Source of the DNA: Galerina marginata
Lineage: Eukaryota; Basidiomycota; Agaricomycetes; Agaricales; Galerinaceae
NCBI GenBank assembly: GCA_023014335.1
Contig: JAECYW010000001.1
Span: forward strand, 372,001 to 436,000
Direction of reading: 5' to 3'
DNA length: 64,000 nucleotides
Shown: positions 30,593-41,354 of the stretch, piece after piece
Layout: each line of letters opens with the position of its first letter
Numbering within the stretch: position 1 is the stretch's first letter
Translations under genes and position numbers: made by a program
The notes under the pieces: generated by a model
What the model saw: the letters and a program-made list of their open reading frames with translations, nothing else
Database searches by the model: none
Told to the model about the DNA's origin: nothing

Positions 30593-31899
30593 AACTAACG
30601 AATACTCTGCCTAAAAATTAAGCTACCACTTCCGTCATTTCCTATCTGAATTCCTATCAACCCGCCCGTCGATCGTCTACATCAGCAAAACGGCAATTTA
30701 GTTTCCGGTTTTTGCCGGTTTTCTTGGCTTTCTGGGTTTCCGGAAACCTGAAAAACCTGGAAAGGGAAGTTATACTACGTTTAGAAAAGGGTCCAGTCAG
30801 GGTTGGAAAGGCCCAGAATAATCGGTGCGACGAGCCAGGGACAAGTTTCCTGAAATGGGGACATAGGTTTCCAAGTTTCCAGTTTCGACGGTTTTTTACG
30901 GTTTTTGGCGGTTTTTCAGGTTGAGAAACCCGTGGAAACTAAAATGCTTGAATACTGATGTAATAGACATCATCAACTCTATCCAACTACCCAACGTAAT
31001 CACTACTTTTATCAGACAGATCCCTATTACTATCCAGAGCAGACTATCTTCTATCCTCCAGTCACTGGCAGCCCAGTTCTTTTCAACACAACTACATATA
31101 TCCATTTCAGCCAGGCTTACCGGCCTAACTATTCCTTATATCCCCAAGTTCACTTTTACTCTTATATTCAGGCTACAGTTCACTTGAATTACTACTACCG
31201 TACTACTCCGCACACTTCTTAAATCCTTCTAGACCCATCCACCAATTTTTTATGAGTCCTTTGATTTATCAAAGACTCATTCTTTATAAACCCAGAACTT
31301 AGTTGAAATTTTCATTGATTCATTGATCATTCAACACCGCGGAAAAAAATTTCCCAAAAAGGAAATTTTTGATCAAATAATAGATTTAGGTCCTTTGACT
31401 ATAAATCCCAAAAAATCATGTGACTTGCTATTTTCATTCCTGAGATATTGACATTTTAAGTCCAAAAGTCACGAAAGTGCCAGCTTTTTTCGAGTTTTTT
31501 ACATTTTTCTCAATAAGGAAGGCAGCTAATCACATGATTTCAACAGATTGAGGGTCCTCAAATCATTTCCCAGAACTTTTTTTTTTTTTTTTCCAAAATG
31601 GTAATTGCCAAATTGGGTAGCTTTCTCCCACTGTATATAATAAGTTGAACTTTGAAACTTCTTTGTTTCTTTTCTCCATCACTAATGCAGCTATTGACTT
31701 GGTTCTTTTTGCTATGGCCTCTGGCTATTCTTTACTATTATCTAAAACACTCTCCCAGCCACCAAGGTGTCTGGTTGTGCTATTAACTTTTGACCTTTTG
31801 AAATTAAAAAGGACTCATACATGCCATGCGAAGCAATGGCCCACACCCACAAGTACTAGTTTGGAGAGAACCAGAGTCTAGGACCAGTTTACCCAATAT
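30593..31899. other. Intergenic DNA with no recognised gene
   Basis: About 30690-30945 is rich in GGTTTTT, GGTTTCC and AAACCTG words, partly in inverted order. From 31200 onward it is AT-rich, with TCATGTGAC at about 31410, TCACATGATTTCAACAGATT at about 31530 and a T run at 31578. The same TCACATGATTTCAAC string appears at 62834. No coding or RNA gene is visible. Confidence 0.4.
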
Positions 31900-32285
31900 T
31901 ACAAGTTCTTACGTAGTAAAAGAACTTGTTTTCCGGCCTGCATAGCAGGCAGAAATGGTTCCTAACGCAATCGTTCAAAATTCTCCCACTGCTATAGTGA
32001 CCCTGCATGGTTTTTGTATCTCAGCCATTACTGAGCCAATTTTGATGATTTTGGTATCAAAAAATTCCTAAAAATCAGGGCCTTCCTGGTCACGTGACCA
32101 GGCGCAATTAGACTTGCTAGATCTGCCTCATTTTTCTGCTTTTTTTGAGTATAAGATCATCCCAATTGGTTCAGATTTGAGCCACTACATATTATTTACT
32201 TATTTAACATGTATTTATGTCGTAACACACACCAACAAAGTAAGAACTTGTTTTTGCCATGCGCAGCAATGGCCTCTGACCAAGT
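31900..32285 (-). mobile_element. ACTTG-family element, subfamily 1, copy F
   Basis: It is a complete 386-bp member on the minus strand, with both end signatures and the following A, the second hairpin GCCTGCATAGCAGGC and the CCTGGTCACGTGACCAGG palindrome. The DNA on its right looks like Gag-type sequence, continued beyond the 5.6-kb copy 2. Confidence 0.87.
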
Positions 32286-32498
32286 CTGGAATAACCTGAA
32301 CAAAGTCAATTCCGGTGAAACCCAGGTGAATAAAAATTCACATTGACATAATTGGAGCCCACCGCAAGGGGAATTGGATCCTTTCACTCCCCTCGCCACT
32401 AGTCTATGACTACTGCAGGTCCATCTAATTATCAAGACCGATCTAACGAACATAACATCTACCCATCAGACGACAAATCCATATTACTTGCACTTGAT
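32286..32498 (+). pseudogene. Upstream part of a gag-like fragment
   Basis: This 213-bp stretch lies between copy F and the second 5.6-kb transposon. It ends in ACTTGAT, which is repeated at 38139-38145, so the two sides were contiguous before the insertion. I see no single long frame in it. It is called gag-like only because its continuation carries the zinc knuckle. Confidence 0.4.
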
Positions 32499-33244
32499 CA
32501 CTTCAGTGGCCCCTACTTAGGTACCCGGCGGGAACTTTAATATGGCGTATATAACCTACCCATGGGGGTGTCTACAACAAAAATAAAAAATAAAAAACGG
32601 CAGCTACAATTTATAAAAATTGTTAAAAATTTCAAAAATAAAAATGTTTTTGTTATAAAAACATGAGAGATGTTTTAAAATTGTAGAAAAGTTTTAACAA
32701 TAAATAGAAATAGTTATAGATTTGTTTTTTTTAATAGGTGCCAGGGGTCTTTTTATAGAAATATTAAATTGTAGCTAGCAGCCTAACCAGGGTAGATAGA
32801 TAGAATCTGTAAAGAGATCTTGTAATGCAACCCTGAGTACTATGTATCCTCCAAAAATTGAAGTAATCCAGAGGTATGAATTCTTCTACCCAGAAAATAA
32901 ATTTGGCATTTGTGGGCTAGCCAAAATATATGGCAAGGATCTGTATAAAGATCATAAGACTTCATATAGAGTGATATTAAGACCAAAACTACTGAATGAA
33001 ATCAAAATCATTGATTTTTGAATTGAATAAATACATATAGCATTTATATAAGCTTATACATATACCATCCTAATACTGCAGGTCTTTCACAAGTCATTCA
33101 ATAAATTTACTATAGTCTAGCTGCAAGTCTTCCGCAAATAGTCTCAATAACAGTATGATTGATAGTGCTAATATAGCAAAGTATGTTCAAAGTACTATGG
33201 ATAGAAAAAAACAATTTAAATGACAAAAATTTCCAAATCAAATA

Positions 33245-33624
33245 CAGTCATTCACTGGCTAATGTTACACCACCACTGAGTGTTACACTTTTATAACTCA
33301 GTCAAAAATGCCTATTTTTTGACAAGATAAAATTTTCCCATGAGCTTTATGCATGCCCCATGACTGGGTAAATTTCAGAGGGATTGGATAATATTTGACT
33401 GAGAAATGACAAGCCCAAAATCCCTAAAATTGGCTCACCACTCAGTGTTACACCAGTGTTTGGGGAATAACTTTGCAAGAAGTGGACAAGATCATTTGAA
33501 ATTTTAACTGAACAAAGTAATCAAATTATAAAGAATTGTGATATAGTTTCAGGGGCAAAAGTGAGGCTAAAAATTTTCATTTTGATTTTTAAGTTTCAGT
33601 GTAACATTAGCCAATGCATGACTG
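33245..33624. mobile_element. Mariner-like MITE, copy 2
   Basis: This is the same 380-bp MITE as at 20792-21171, with TA at 33243-33244 and 33625-33626. It moved together with the host transposon, because it is at the equivalent position in both copies. Confidence 0.85.
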
Positions 33625-34848
33625 TAGAATATTGGATGTTTTGACCAGTTACAAAGTGCAAAAATAATGCTTAATATATATTGTCTTATGCAAAGGTCAA
33701 AAAAATGGATGTTTTATAAGATCTCAAAATGTAAAAAATGTTAAAAGAGTGAAAGACTTAGTAATTTAAAATATAATATCTATTGAATTTAACATCATCT
33801 TGTAGCTCTGAATTTTCTGAATTTTCTGATATTTAAATCATGGCAATTGGATAAAAACTGAGCAAGTTATAGTCAAATTACATTTTGAAAGAGAAGCGTT
33901 CAAAAGTGTAGTTTGTGTTTTTCTTCGCAAGGAGGGCACCAAGTCACATGACACTAAAAGATTCTAGATCAGAAAAAATAGCTCCACATTTTCTATTTAT
34001 AGACCCTGACCTCAAAATGCCATTTTTGGCACTAGTTCTATTTATAGATTGAACTGAAATGTATGAACTATTTATATACTATGGCAAATTCTAAATACAT
34101 TTTGCTTTTCTATTTTAGACCTAATCTCTGATATATCTACATTTAGAACAAGTTCTATTTTTAAATTTTGACCCTGAACTTCCTTTTTTAGAAAGTGAGC
34201 GTACTTTACGACGATCTCCAAAATTGGTTTTAGAACCCAATTCTATTTTTAGATTGAAATTTTGAAACTTCCTTTTCTGGTAATATTTGAAGATCTAATT
34301 TAAGCATTTTCTATTAATAGATTAATTCTGAACCCTTCAGTATAATAATCTATTTATAAATTATTTTTAGACACCAATAACAACTGTACTATTTCTATTT
34401 ATAGACAAGTCATTTAAATTCATAAATAATCATCTATTAACATAGGAACTATTTTTATTTATGGATTATTGATCTAATCAAATATATTTAGCTATATTTA
34501 GATCACAACTACTTTTCAAATTAATTATACTTTTAGTCTATTTTTAGAAAATATATAAAGATATTCAAATCTAATTAGATGTAGATCAGGTCTAATAATG
34601 GCAGACAGAAAAATATCCAAAAAAAGCAAGTGTCTTTTAAACATTGTATTCTATATTTAGACTAATTTCCAAGATAGATCATATAACAATTTGCTTTTTA
34701 TACTGAAAAATTAACCAAATCTGATCAGTTCTAAAAATAGCTCTCAATCTTTGTGGTTTAAGCCAAAATTGATCACTGGTTGTGTCACTTAAAAATCCAA
34801 AAAATCCCTCTAGAGCAGCAAGCAGAGTGCAAACACTCTTCCATGCTG

Positions 34849-35155
34849 TGACAATTACAAGTAACTACTGTTTTAACATTCATGTATAACTTGATTTCTG
34901 TTAAGTTCTCGTCTCTTCTTTAAACCTGGATCATTTACTTTTTTGTCGATTATCATTTCTTTTTTGACAACCAATAGCAGCAGATAAGATTAGATAAAAA
35001 TGATTAGTCAGCTATTATTTTATATAAATAGCCTATGTGCCTTAAGGCGACAAGCTCAACTTTTATTCTTGGGTTTCACACCTTAGTCTGGCATTCAATC
35101 CTTAAGTTTCGCTCTTTTTAGTCTGGATGACACTCTTGAGTCCAGTCTTTACACA
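34849..35155 (-). repeat. Decayed solo LTR, copy 2
   Basis: This is the exact counterpart of 19261-19567 in the inverted transposon copy, with TGCTG (the complement of CAGCA) on both sides at 34844-34848 and 35156-35160. Confidence 0.75.
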
Positions 35156-37369
35156 TGCTGTGGTCAAACTTTATGATCTATCATACCCTCACCAACACCT
35201 AACCAATGCCAAAATTACATCTAATAATACCCAAGGGCTGTGCCTGGAAGATTCTGAGACATGAAGTACCCTGTTAATGTTTCTTTGGCTGCCTGCATCT
35301 GGAGTCTTGGCCAGAGTCCTTCATATCAGAAAGAAGCCCACCTAGTACCACTCAGCAACCTTTGCTTAGATCTGCTTAGATAAAAGATCACTGTAACACT
35401 GAAACCATTGGGACTCTTGCTGTAAATAACACTATGCCACCTCATTGCCCCCTCTTGGTCCCCAGTACTGATATCATTATGCATCAATTTACAGCTACGT
35501 TTATATTGATAGGCCGAACTGCTAAAATTACATACATAGCTCACTTAGAATTCTTCCCTGAGCAGGGTCCAAAGTTGTAATGAACCGACATCTGGATCTC
35601 TAATTTTGATGGCCAGGCTCATCAGCTCACATTCGAGACTCTTGGCTAAGACAGATTTAGAGTCCACCGCAAGTCTGCCTAGACGTGTAAATTTCAAGTG
35701 ATGGCCTATTGATATGAACTTAGCTGTAATCCAAATCTGGGTATGTATACAAATATAAGCATATAACCATTGATGTCTATTATTTGGCAAATAGCTGTAA
35801 ACAATCTAAATTCATCTGTCAACTCAGCTATCAACATGGTATCACAGTTGTTACTCAAAATATAAATGCATCTTTGGTTTAGATTGAGCCTATTAATAGA
35901 TCTGATGAATGCTGATCTGGTTATGTGTTCCAAAAATAGATTACATTCACTTGTTCTAATTTCTTTAATAGAATTATATCAAGATAACAGTATGAGCTAT
36001 TTTTAGAACTGATCTTATTTGGCTAATATCTTAGTATAAAAAGTAAATGATCACATGATCAATACTGTAAAATGATCTAAATATAGAAAACAATATTGTT
36101 TCCTTGCTAAAAGATTTTTCCATCTGCCAAATCAGACAGGCAAAACCTGATAATGATTTTAATGGTGCTTAACTATTTTTAGAATTGACATTGTTTGACT
36201 ACTTTTAAAGATAGTCAGTCATAATATTCTAAAAATAGACTGATCATATGATTAATTTGAAAAGTAGTTGTGATCTAAATATAGCTAAATATATTTGATG
36301 GGTAATCTATAAATAGAGATAGTTTCTATATTAATAGATGACGATTTATGAATTTAAATGACTTATCTATAAATAGAAACAATACAGTTGTTATTGGTGT
36401 CTAAAAATAATTTATAAATAGATTATTATACTGAAGGGTTCAGAATTAATCTATTAATAGAAAATGCTTAAATTAGATCTTCAAATATTACCAGAAAAGG
36501 AAGTTTCAAAATTTCAATCTAAAAATAGAATTGGGTTCTAAAACCAATTTTGGAGATCGTCGTAAAGTACGCTCACTTTCTAAAAAAGGAAGTTCAGGGT
36601 CAAAATTTAAAAATAGAACTTGTTCTAAATGTAGATATATCAGAGATTAGGTCTAAAATAGAAAAGCAAAATGTATTTAGAATTTGCCATAGTATATAAA
36701 TAGTTCATACATTTCAGTTCAATCTATAAATAGAACTAGTGCCAAAAATGGCATTTTGAGGTCAGGGTCTATAAATAGAAAACGTGGAGCTATTTTTTCT
36801 GATCTAGAATCTTTTAGTGTCATGTGACTTGGTGCCCTCCTTGCGAAGAAAAACACAAACTACACTTTTGAACGCTTCTCTTTTAAAATGTAATTTGACT
36901 ATAACTTGCTCAGTTTTTATCCAATTGCCATGATTTAAATATCAGAAAATTCAGAAAATTCAGAGCTACAAGATGATGTTAAATTCAATAGATATTACAT
37001 TTTAAATTACTAAGTTTTTCACTCTTTTAACATTTTTAACATTTTGACATTGTATAAAACATCCATTTTTTTGACCTTTGCATAACACAGTATATATCAA
37101 GCATTATTATTGCAGTTTGTAACTAGTCAAAACATTCAATAATCTATCCAATTTGGACATAATTTATATAAGACTTGCAGTGACGCAGAATGCGGAACTG
37201 GACAGACAAAGATTTGGCCTCAGCTATGAACTGTGCTTAGTCTAATGATGTGCCCTAATTTATGGTCAGGAGACCAGAAGGTCAGCACCTTGACTTAAGG
37301 CGTATTTCAGAAGTGAACAACTTAGATAGAGGAGAGCAATAAGATGTCAAGGTTACCCAGGTGGTTAAA

Positions 37370-37795
37370 CTAATATTCAGACTGAAGATCTAAGTGGTAA
37401 TTACAAGTCTTTAAATATAAGGGCGGAGTTGTCCTCAACTCTGCAACTCTGAAACTTGGGAAGACCTCAGTAAGATATGCTGCAGAAAGAAGCCTTGAGA
37501 GCAGATGCCTATCAACTTGAGGATAACACAAGAACAAGTATGGAAAAGTACTCCACATCTGAGGTATGGAACAGAAAGGAGTATGTCTGCTTAGACATGC
37601 TGGAACAGATTGTTGGAAAGCTTGGACTTGGAACAAAATTGTGACAAGTTTTGGTCTTAATATCACTCTATATGACGTTTTATGATCTTTATACAGATCC
37701 TCGCCATATATTTTGGCTAGCCCACAAATACCAAATTTATTTTGTGGGTAGAAGAATTCATACCTCTGGATTACTTCAATTTTTGGAGGATACAT
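37370..37795 (-). CDS. Small ORF starting in the transposon TIR (141 aa), copy 2
   Basis: It is identical to the ORF at 16621-17046, in the inverted copy of the transposon. About the first 50 residues (MYPPKIEVIQRYEFFYP onward) lie in the terminal inverted repeat. It is unrecognised and may be a captured exon or chance sequence. Confidence 0.3.
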   Translation of the reverse strand: MYPPKIEVIQRYEFFYPQNKFGICGLAKIYGEDLYKDHKTSYRVILRPKLVTILFQVQAFQQSVPACLSRHTPFCSIPQMWSTFPYLFLCYPQVDRHLLSRLLSAAYLTEVFPSFRVAELRTTPPLYLKTCNYHLDLQSEY

Positions 37796-38138
37796 AGTAC
37801 TCAGGGTTGCATTACAAGATCTCTTTACAGATTTTATCTATCTACCCTGGTTGAGCTGCTAGCTACAATTTAATATTTCTATAAAAAGACCCCTGGCACC
37901 TATTAAAAAAAACAAATCTATAACTATTTCTATTTATTGTTAAAACTTTTCTAAAATTTTAAAACATTTCTTATGTTTTTATAACAAAAACATTTTTATT
38001 TTTGAAATTTTTAACAATTTTTATAAATTGTAGCTGCCGTTTTTTATTTTTTATTTTTGTTGTAGACACCCCCATGGGTAGGTTATATACGCCATATTAA
38101 AGTTCCCGCCGGGTACCTAAGTAGGGGCCACTGAAGTG

Positions 38139-39064
38139 ACTTGATGAAGTACTATCAACATCCGAATCCAGTCTTGAACTGACATCTTCTGAACCCATTG
38201 ATATCAACTCACCACTCATTAATCAGTCCAACTATATATTTCCTGACCCCCCACTCATTGTGATCCCAACTATGAATATTCCAAACATGACTTCCCCACG
38301 TTGGCCACTTTTCCTAACAACATCCCAATCAACCAACCTGGAATGAACCAATCTCCTTATCGATCGGCTCCACAAACAAATAATGACACTTCACAGTATA
38401 AATGTTTTGGATGTTTCGAGACAGATCACATGCTGGGAGAATGCCCAAAAATGGCAGAATTACTCAAGAAAGGAATTGTCAGCTATGATGCAAACAATCG
38501 CAAATACTTTATGACTAATGGACAGCGCTTATTTCGACGATCCACAGAACCATTAATTGAAACTGTACAACAGATGCAAGGCTCAGTACCACACCTGAAT
38601 TTTGTTTCACTAAAATCAAGTGTCAGCGATTTTTATGAACGAAACTTTCAGATAGATGAAGATGATGGAATTAGCTCAGATAAGCAGGATGATGGACCAT
38701 ACTGGGCTTTTGCCAACAATGAAGCTCGAGCACAACAAAGACCTGCTTATGCGGTGGTAGAAATAGAATCAGACTATGATTCGGAAGAAGAGAATCAATT
38801 CATCTCCTACCCTGTCAAGCGCAGCATCAAACATACACGACAGACTCAACAAGAAAATAGCAAGGTACCTTCAAAGAAGTTTGATGGAGTTTGGCCTCCA
38901 ATTCGGAAAGGAAAAACAGCAGCAAAAATATCCGATGAACCTCCAGCAAAACTACCAATAAAAGCACAAAGCTCAACACCTCTGAAACCTATTCAAGTAC
39001 CAAACCTGGAGATCCCACACATTCTGGAACCATTGCCCTTTGATGCTTGGAAGACTCGCAACTT
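38139..39064 (+). pseudogene. LTR-retrotransposon Gag fragment with zinc knuckle
   Basis: An open frame from 38301 encodes a zinc knuckle CFGCFETDHMLGECPKM, then GIVSYDANNRKYFMTNGQRLFRR and a linker rich in charged residues and proline. This order (CCHC knuckle, a short segment with NGQ..RR, then a protease linker) is typical of fungal Gag proteins just before the protease; that is from memory. The upstream part (about 38139-38330) is in another frame, so at least one frameshift exists. The frame ends where copy G begins; the DNA beyond G is a LINE, so the retroelement is truncated. Confidence 0.75.
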
Positions 39065-39429
39065 TACAAGTTCTTACGTAGTAAAAGAACTTGTTTTCCG
39101 GCCTGCATAGCAGGCAGAAATGGTTCCTAACGCAATCGTTCAAAATTCTCCCACTCATACTGTGACCCTGCATGGTTTCTGTATCTCAGCCATTACTGGG
39201 CCAATTTTTATGATCTTGGTATCAAAAAATTCATAAAAATCAGGGCCAGATTTTAGGCTTGTTAGAATCGCCTCATTTTTCTGCTTTTTTTGAGTATAAG
39301 ATCATCCAAATCAGTTCAGATTTGAGCGGACTATGCATTATTTACTTATTTAACCTGTATTTATAGTCGGACTCACCTTGAAAGTAAGAACTTGTTTTTG
39401 CCATGCGCAGCAATGGCCTCTGAACAAGT
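39065..39429 (-). mobile_element. ACTTG-family element, subfamily 1, copy G (365-bp form)
   Basis: It is a complete minus-strand member. It belongs to a shorter group in which about 20 bp around the TGGTCACGTGACCA palindrome are missing (CAGGGCCAGATTTTAGGC), shared with the copies at 42751 and 50630. Its flanks are a Gag fragment and a LINE tail, so it marks a chimeric junction. Confidence 0.87.
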
Positions 39430-39889
39430 CTTTTGGAATTCTTGTTGGAGAATCCTACCGCATTCTCCTTCGAACGCCCCGCCGCAGGCATAGGCTAACT
39501 GTGTCCACGCGGTTCTCTGCGCCCAGAGAGGCCTTGATACCCGCTTTCGGGTTGCTGCAGGCGAGGGAAGTCCAATCCCCAAGTCAGCAGAGGTTGACAG
39601 GCCAAGGATGGGGTCGTTGTGCCCGCGCGTTCTTCACCCCTCATGCCCGGTTGCATTCGCTACGACCGGTGGTTACAGAGTCGCCTGCATCTCAAGCGTT
39701 AGCGGCATTTTTGGCTTGGGCGGTCGTGGTTCGTTTACTCGTTCTCGCGATCGGTTGGGTGCCTTAACCTCCCACTCTGCCTTTGTTAATGTGGCTGGTA
39801 TGGGTTTTCGGGTTGTCAAAGCGCGGATGGGTGAGGGTTTTCGGGTCGGGTCTGGGTTCTGAAGTGGACGTCGGGTTTGGAAGGCGGAG
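39430..39889 (+). pseudogene. LINE 3' end (last ORF2 codons and 3' UTR)
   Basis: The first ~60 bases encode FLLENPTAFSFERPAAGIG and a stop, matching the end of LINE ORF2 at 53302. The following ~400 bases match the 3' UTR at 53303-53683, including AGAGAGGCCTTGATAC and CTACGACCGGTGGTTAC. It is cut on the left by copy G. Similarity ends at GGAAGGCGGAG. Confidence 0.85.
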
Positions 39890-40162
39890 AGAGTGCAGCA
39901 GCTGCGGCTGCCAGGAGATGTTTGGGCTTCGGTCCTTACGTGGTATTGGCGTAGCGATGGGGGCCGTCCCTCCCTCACGGGACTGGGCAGTTAGGTGGTC
40001 CGTCCCCCCTAGCAAAGGCCTGGCGCACGAAGGACACTGTTCGAAGGGTTTGGAAGAAGCGGATGGGTTCGGGTCTGGTTCGGGGATTAGTAGTTTATTG
40101 CGCACTTTCAACCGGGGATTTGTATTAGTTAGGCAACCGGACTGCTTTCGCGCACCGGTATA
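39890..40162 (+). other. GC-rich tail, possibly the rest of a LINE 3' UTR
   Basis: It follows the LINE homology without a visible break and is absent from the LINE copy at 53.7 kb, where other DNA begins. No gene is supported; several overlapping frames on both strands are shadows. It ends where a truncated ACTTG element starts. Confidence 0.4.
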
Positions 40163-40405
40163 TATGATCTTGGTATCAAAAAATTCGTAAAAATCAGGGC
40201 CTTCCTGGTCACATGACCAGGCCGCTTTAGGCTTGTTAGAATCACCTCATTTTTCTGCTTTTTTTGAGTATAACATCATCCCAATCGGTTCAGATTTGAG
40301 CGGACTACCTATTATTTACTTATTTAACATGTATTTAGATAATAACAAAAACCCCCAAGGTAAGAACTTGTTTTTGCCATGCGCAGCAATGGCCTCTGAA
40401 CAAGT
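40163..40405 (-). mobile_element. ACTTG-family element, subfamily 1, copy H (3' truncated)
   Basis: It keeps the 5' end (TGGCCTCTGAACAAGT on the plus strand) and the core, but both 3' hairpins are missing; it begins abruptly at TATGATCTTGGTATC. Its TGGTCACATGACCA palindrome and the tail AACAAAAACCCCCAAGG are shared with copy K. Confidence 0.8.
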
Positions 40406-41094
40406 CACCCCGGTGCTTATTCTCCTTATCCGAAGCCTTCCTCCGTTTCGGGTACCCGACCTTGTCAGCAGGTTGGTCAGCATCTCTCTTCCGGTGGTCG
40501 AGTGACGTGTCTGCAATTGGGGCCGGAGGAGGAACATTAGCGGAAGGCATTGCATTGCTGGGAGTAGGCTGTGCCTCAGTGGCAATGGGCACCGGGGGGG
40601 CGGGTCTTTACGGGGCGGGTCGTTGCAGGGGAAGAGGGAGAAGGCGGCATACTCGGCGGGCGGGAGTGCATCCGACGTACGGGGCTTAGAGGTTGGAGAG
40701 GACTGGGCGGCGCCAATGGCAGAGAGTTGTTGGGAACAGCACGAGCCATGTCTCTCTCGTTCCCAGAGGACTTCGACTGATGAGCAGGCGGCGGAGACGA
40801 AAGACGAAAGGAGTCGTCATCACCGCCAAACCCGAGCGGCCTATCGTCCTCAGATCCACTCGATTCTTCAGCGTCGACTTCGACATCGGAGCCTTTGGAC
40901 ACTCAAGACCTCTTGCCCTTGTGTTTTGACCAGGCAGACGAGGAAGGCTGAATGGTCGAGGGGGCTTTGGGTTTGGAAGAGCTCTGAGCCTTCGACGAAC
41001 GTTTGGCATTATTGGATGTCAAGGAGGGTTGAGTGTGCACGGTGCTTTGAGGGATTGGGGATTCGTAGTCTTCCTCGTCAGCATGATTGTAGTT
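40406..41094 (-). pseudogene. Unrecognised disordered-protein coding fragment
   Basis: On the minus strand a coding-like stretch runs from about 41148 to 40406 with one stop near 40903 and a frame change at a run of seven G (about 40594-40600). It encodes a Ser/Pro/acidic protein with segments such as KAQSSSKPKAPSTIQPSSS, VSKGSDVEVDAEESSGSEDD, and PKRRK, which could be a nuclear signal. It is cut by copy H on one side and by the LINE 5' region on the other. No domain is recognised. It may come from a host gene or a transposon's disordered tail. Confidence 0.35.
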
Positions 41095-41354
41095 CATCCC
41101 TTCTTGCTTTCTACCATATTGGTACACAGCGTGAGAAAATCTCGACATCGCTTAACTCGTTCTTCACGCAACAACCACTTGTCCGATCAATTCGAAACTT
41201 GGTACACCGCTTCACTGCCATCCCTTCTTGCTTTCTACCATATTGGTACACAGCGTGAGAAAATCTCGACGTCGCTTAACTCGTTCTTCACGCAACAACC
41301 ACTTGTCCAATCAACTTGAAACTTGGTACACCGCTTCACCGCAACCCATTGATT
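41095..41354 (+). repeat. LINE 5' UTR tandem repeat (two ~124-bp units)
   Basis: Two units (41095-41218 and 41219 to about 41340) begin CATCCCTTCTTGCTTTCTAC and differ by a few bases. They lie directly before the ORF1 ATG at 41355. Tandem 5' monomers act as promoters in some LINEs (mouse L1 is the known case). That this is so here is inference. Confidence 0.75.

Larger units (their letters stand above)
32499..38138 (-). mobile_element. 5640-bp inverted-repeat DNA transposon, copy 2 (inverted)
   Basis: It has the same ends (CACTTCAGTGGCCCC) and exactly the same length as copy 1, with the interior reversed: every inner landmark lies at 54416 minus its copy 1 position. It is flanked by its own 7-bp duplication ACTTGAT (32492-32498 and 38139-38145), which confirms real transposition rather than a segmental duplication. 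The unique interior shows no difference in the stretches I compared by eye, so the two copies are young. The inner ORF matches at 37370-37795. Confidence 0.93.

Noticed and set aside
39608..40190. Overlapping frames in the LINE 3' UTR and its GC-rich tail
   Set aside because: They have no homology to LINE proteins, overlap on both strands, and lie after the ORF2 stop.
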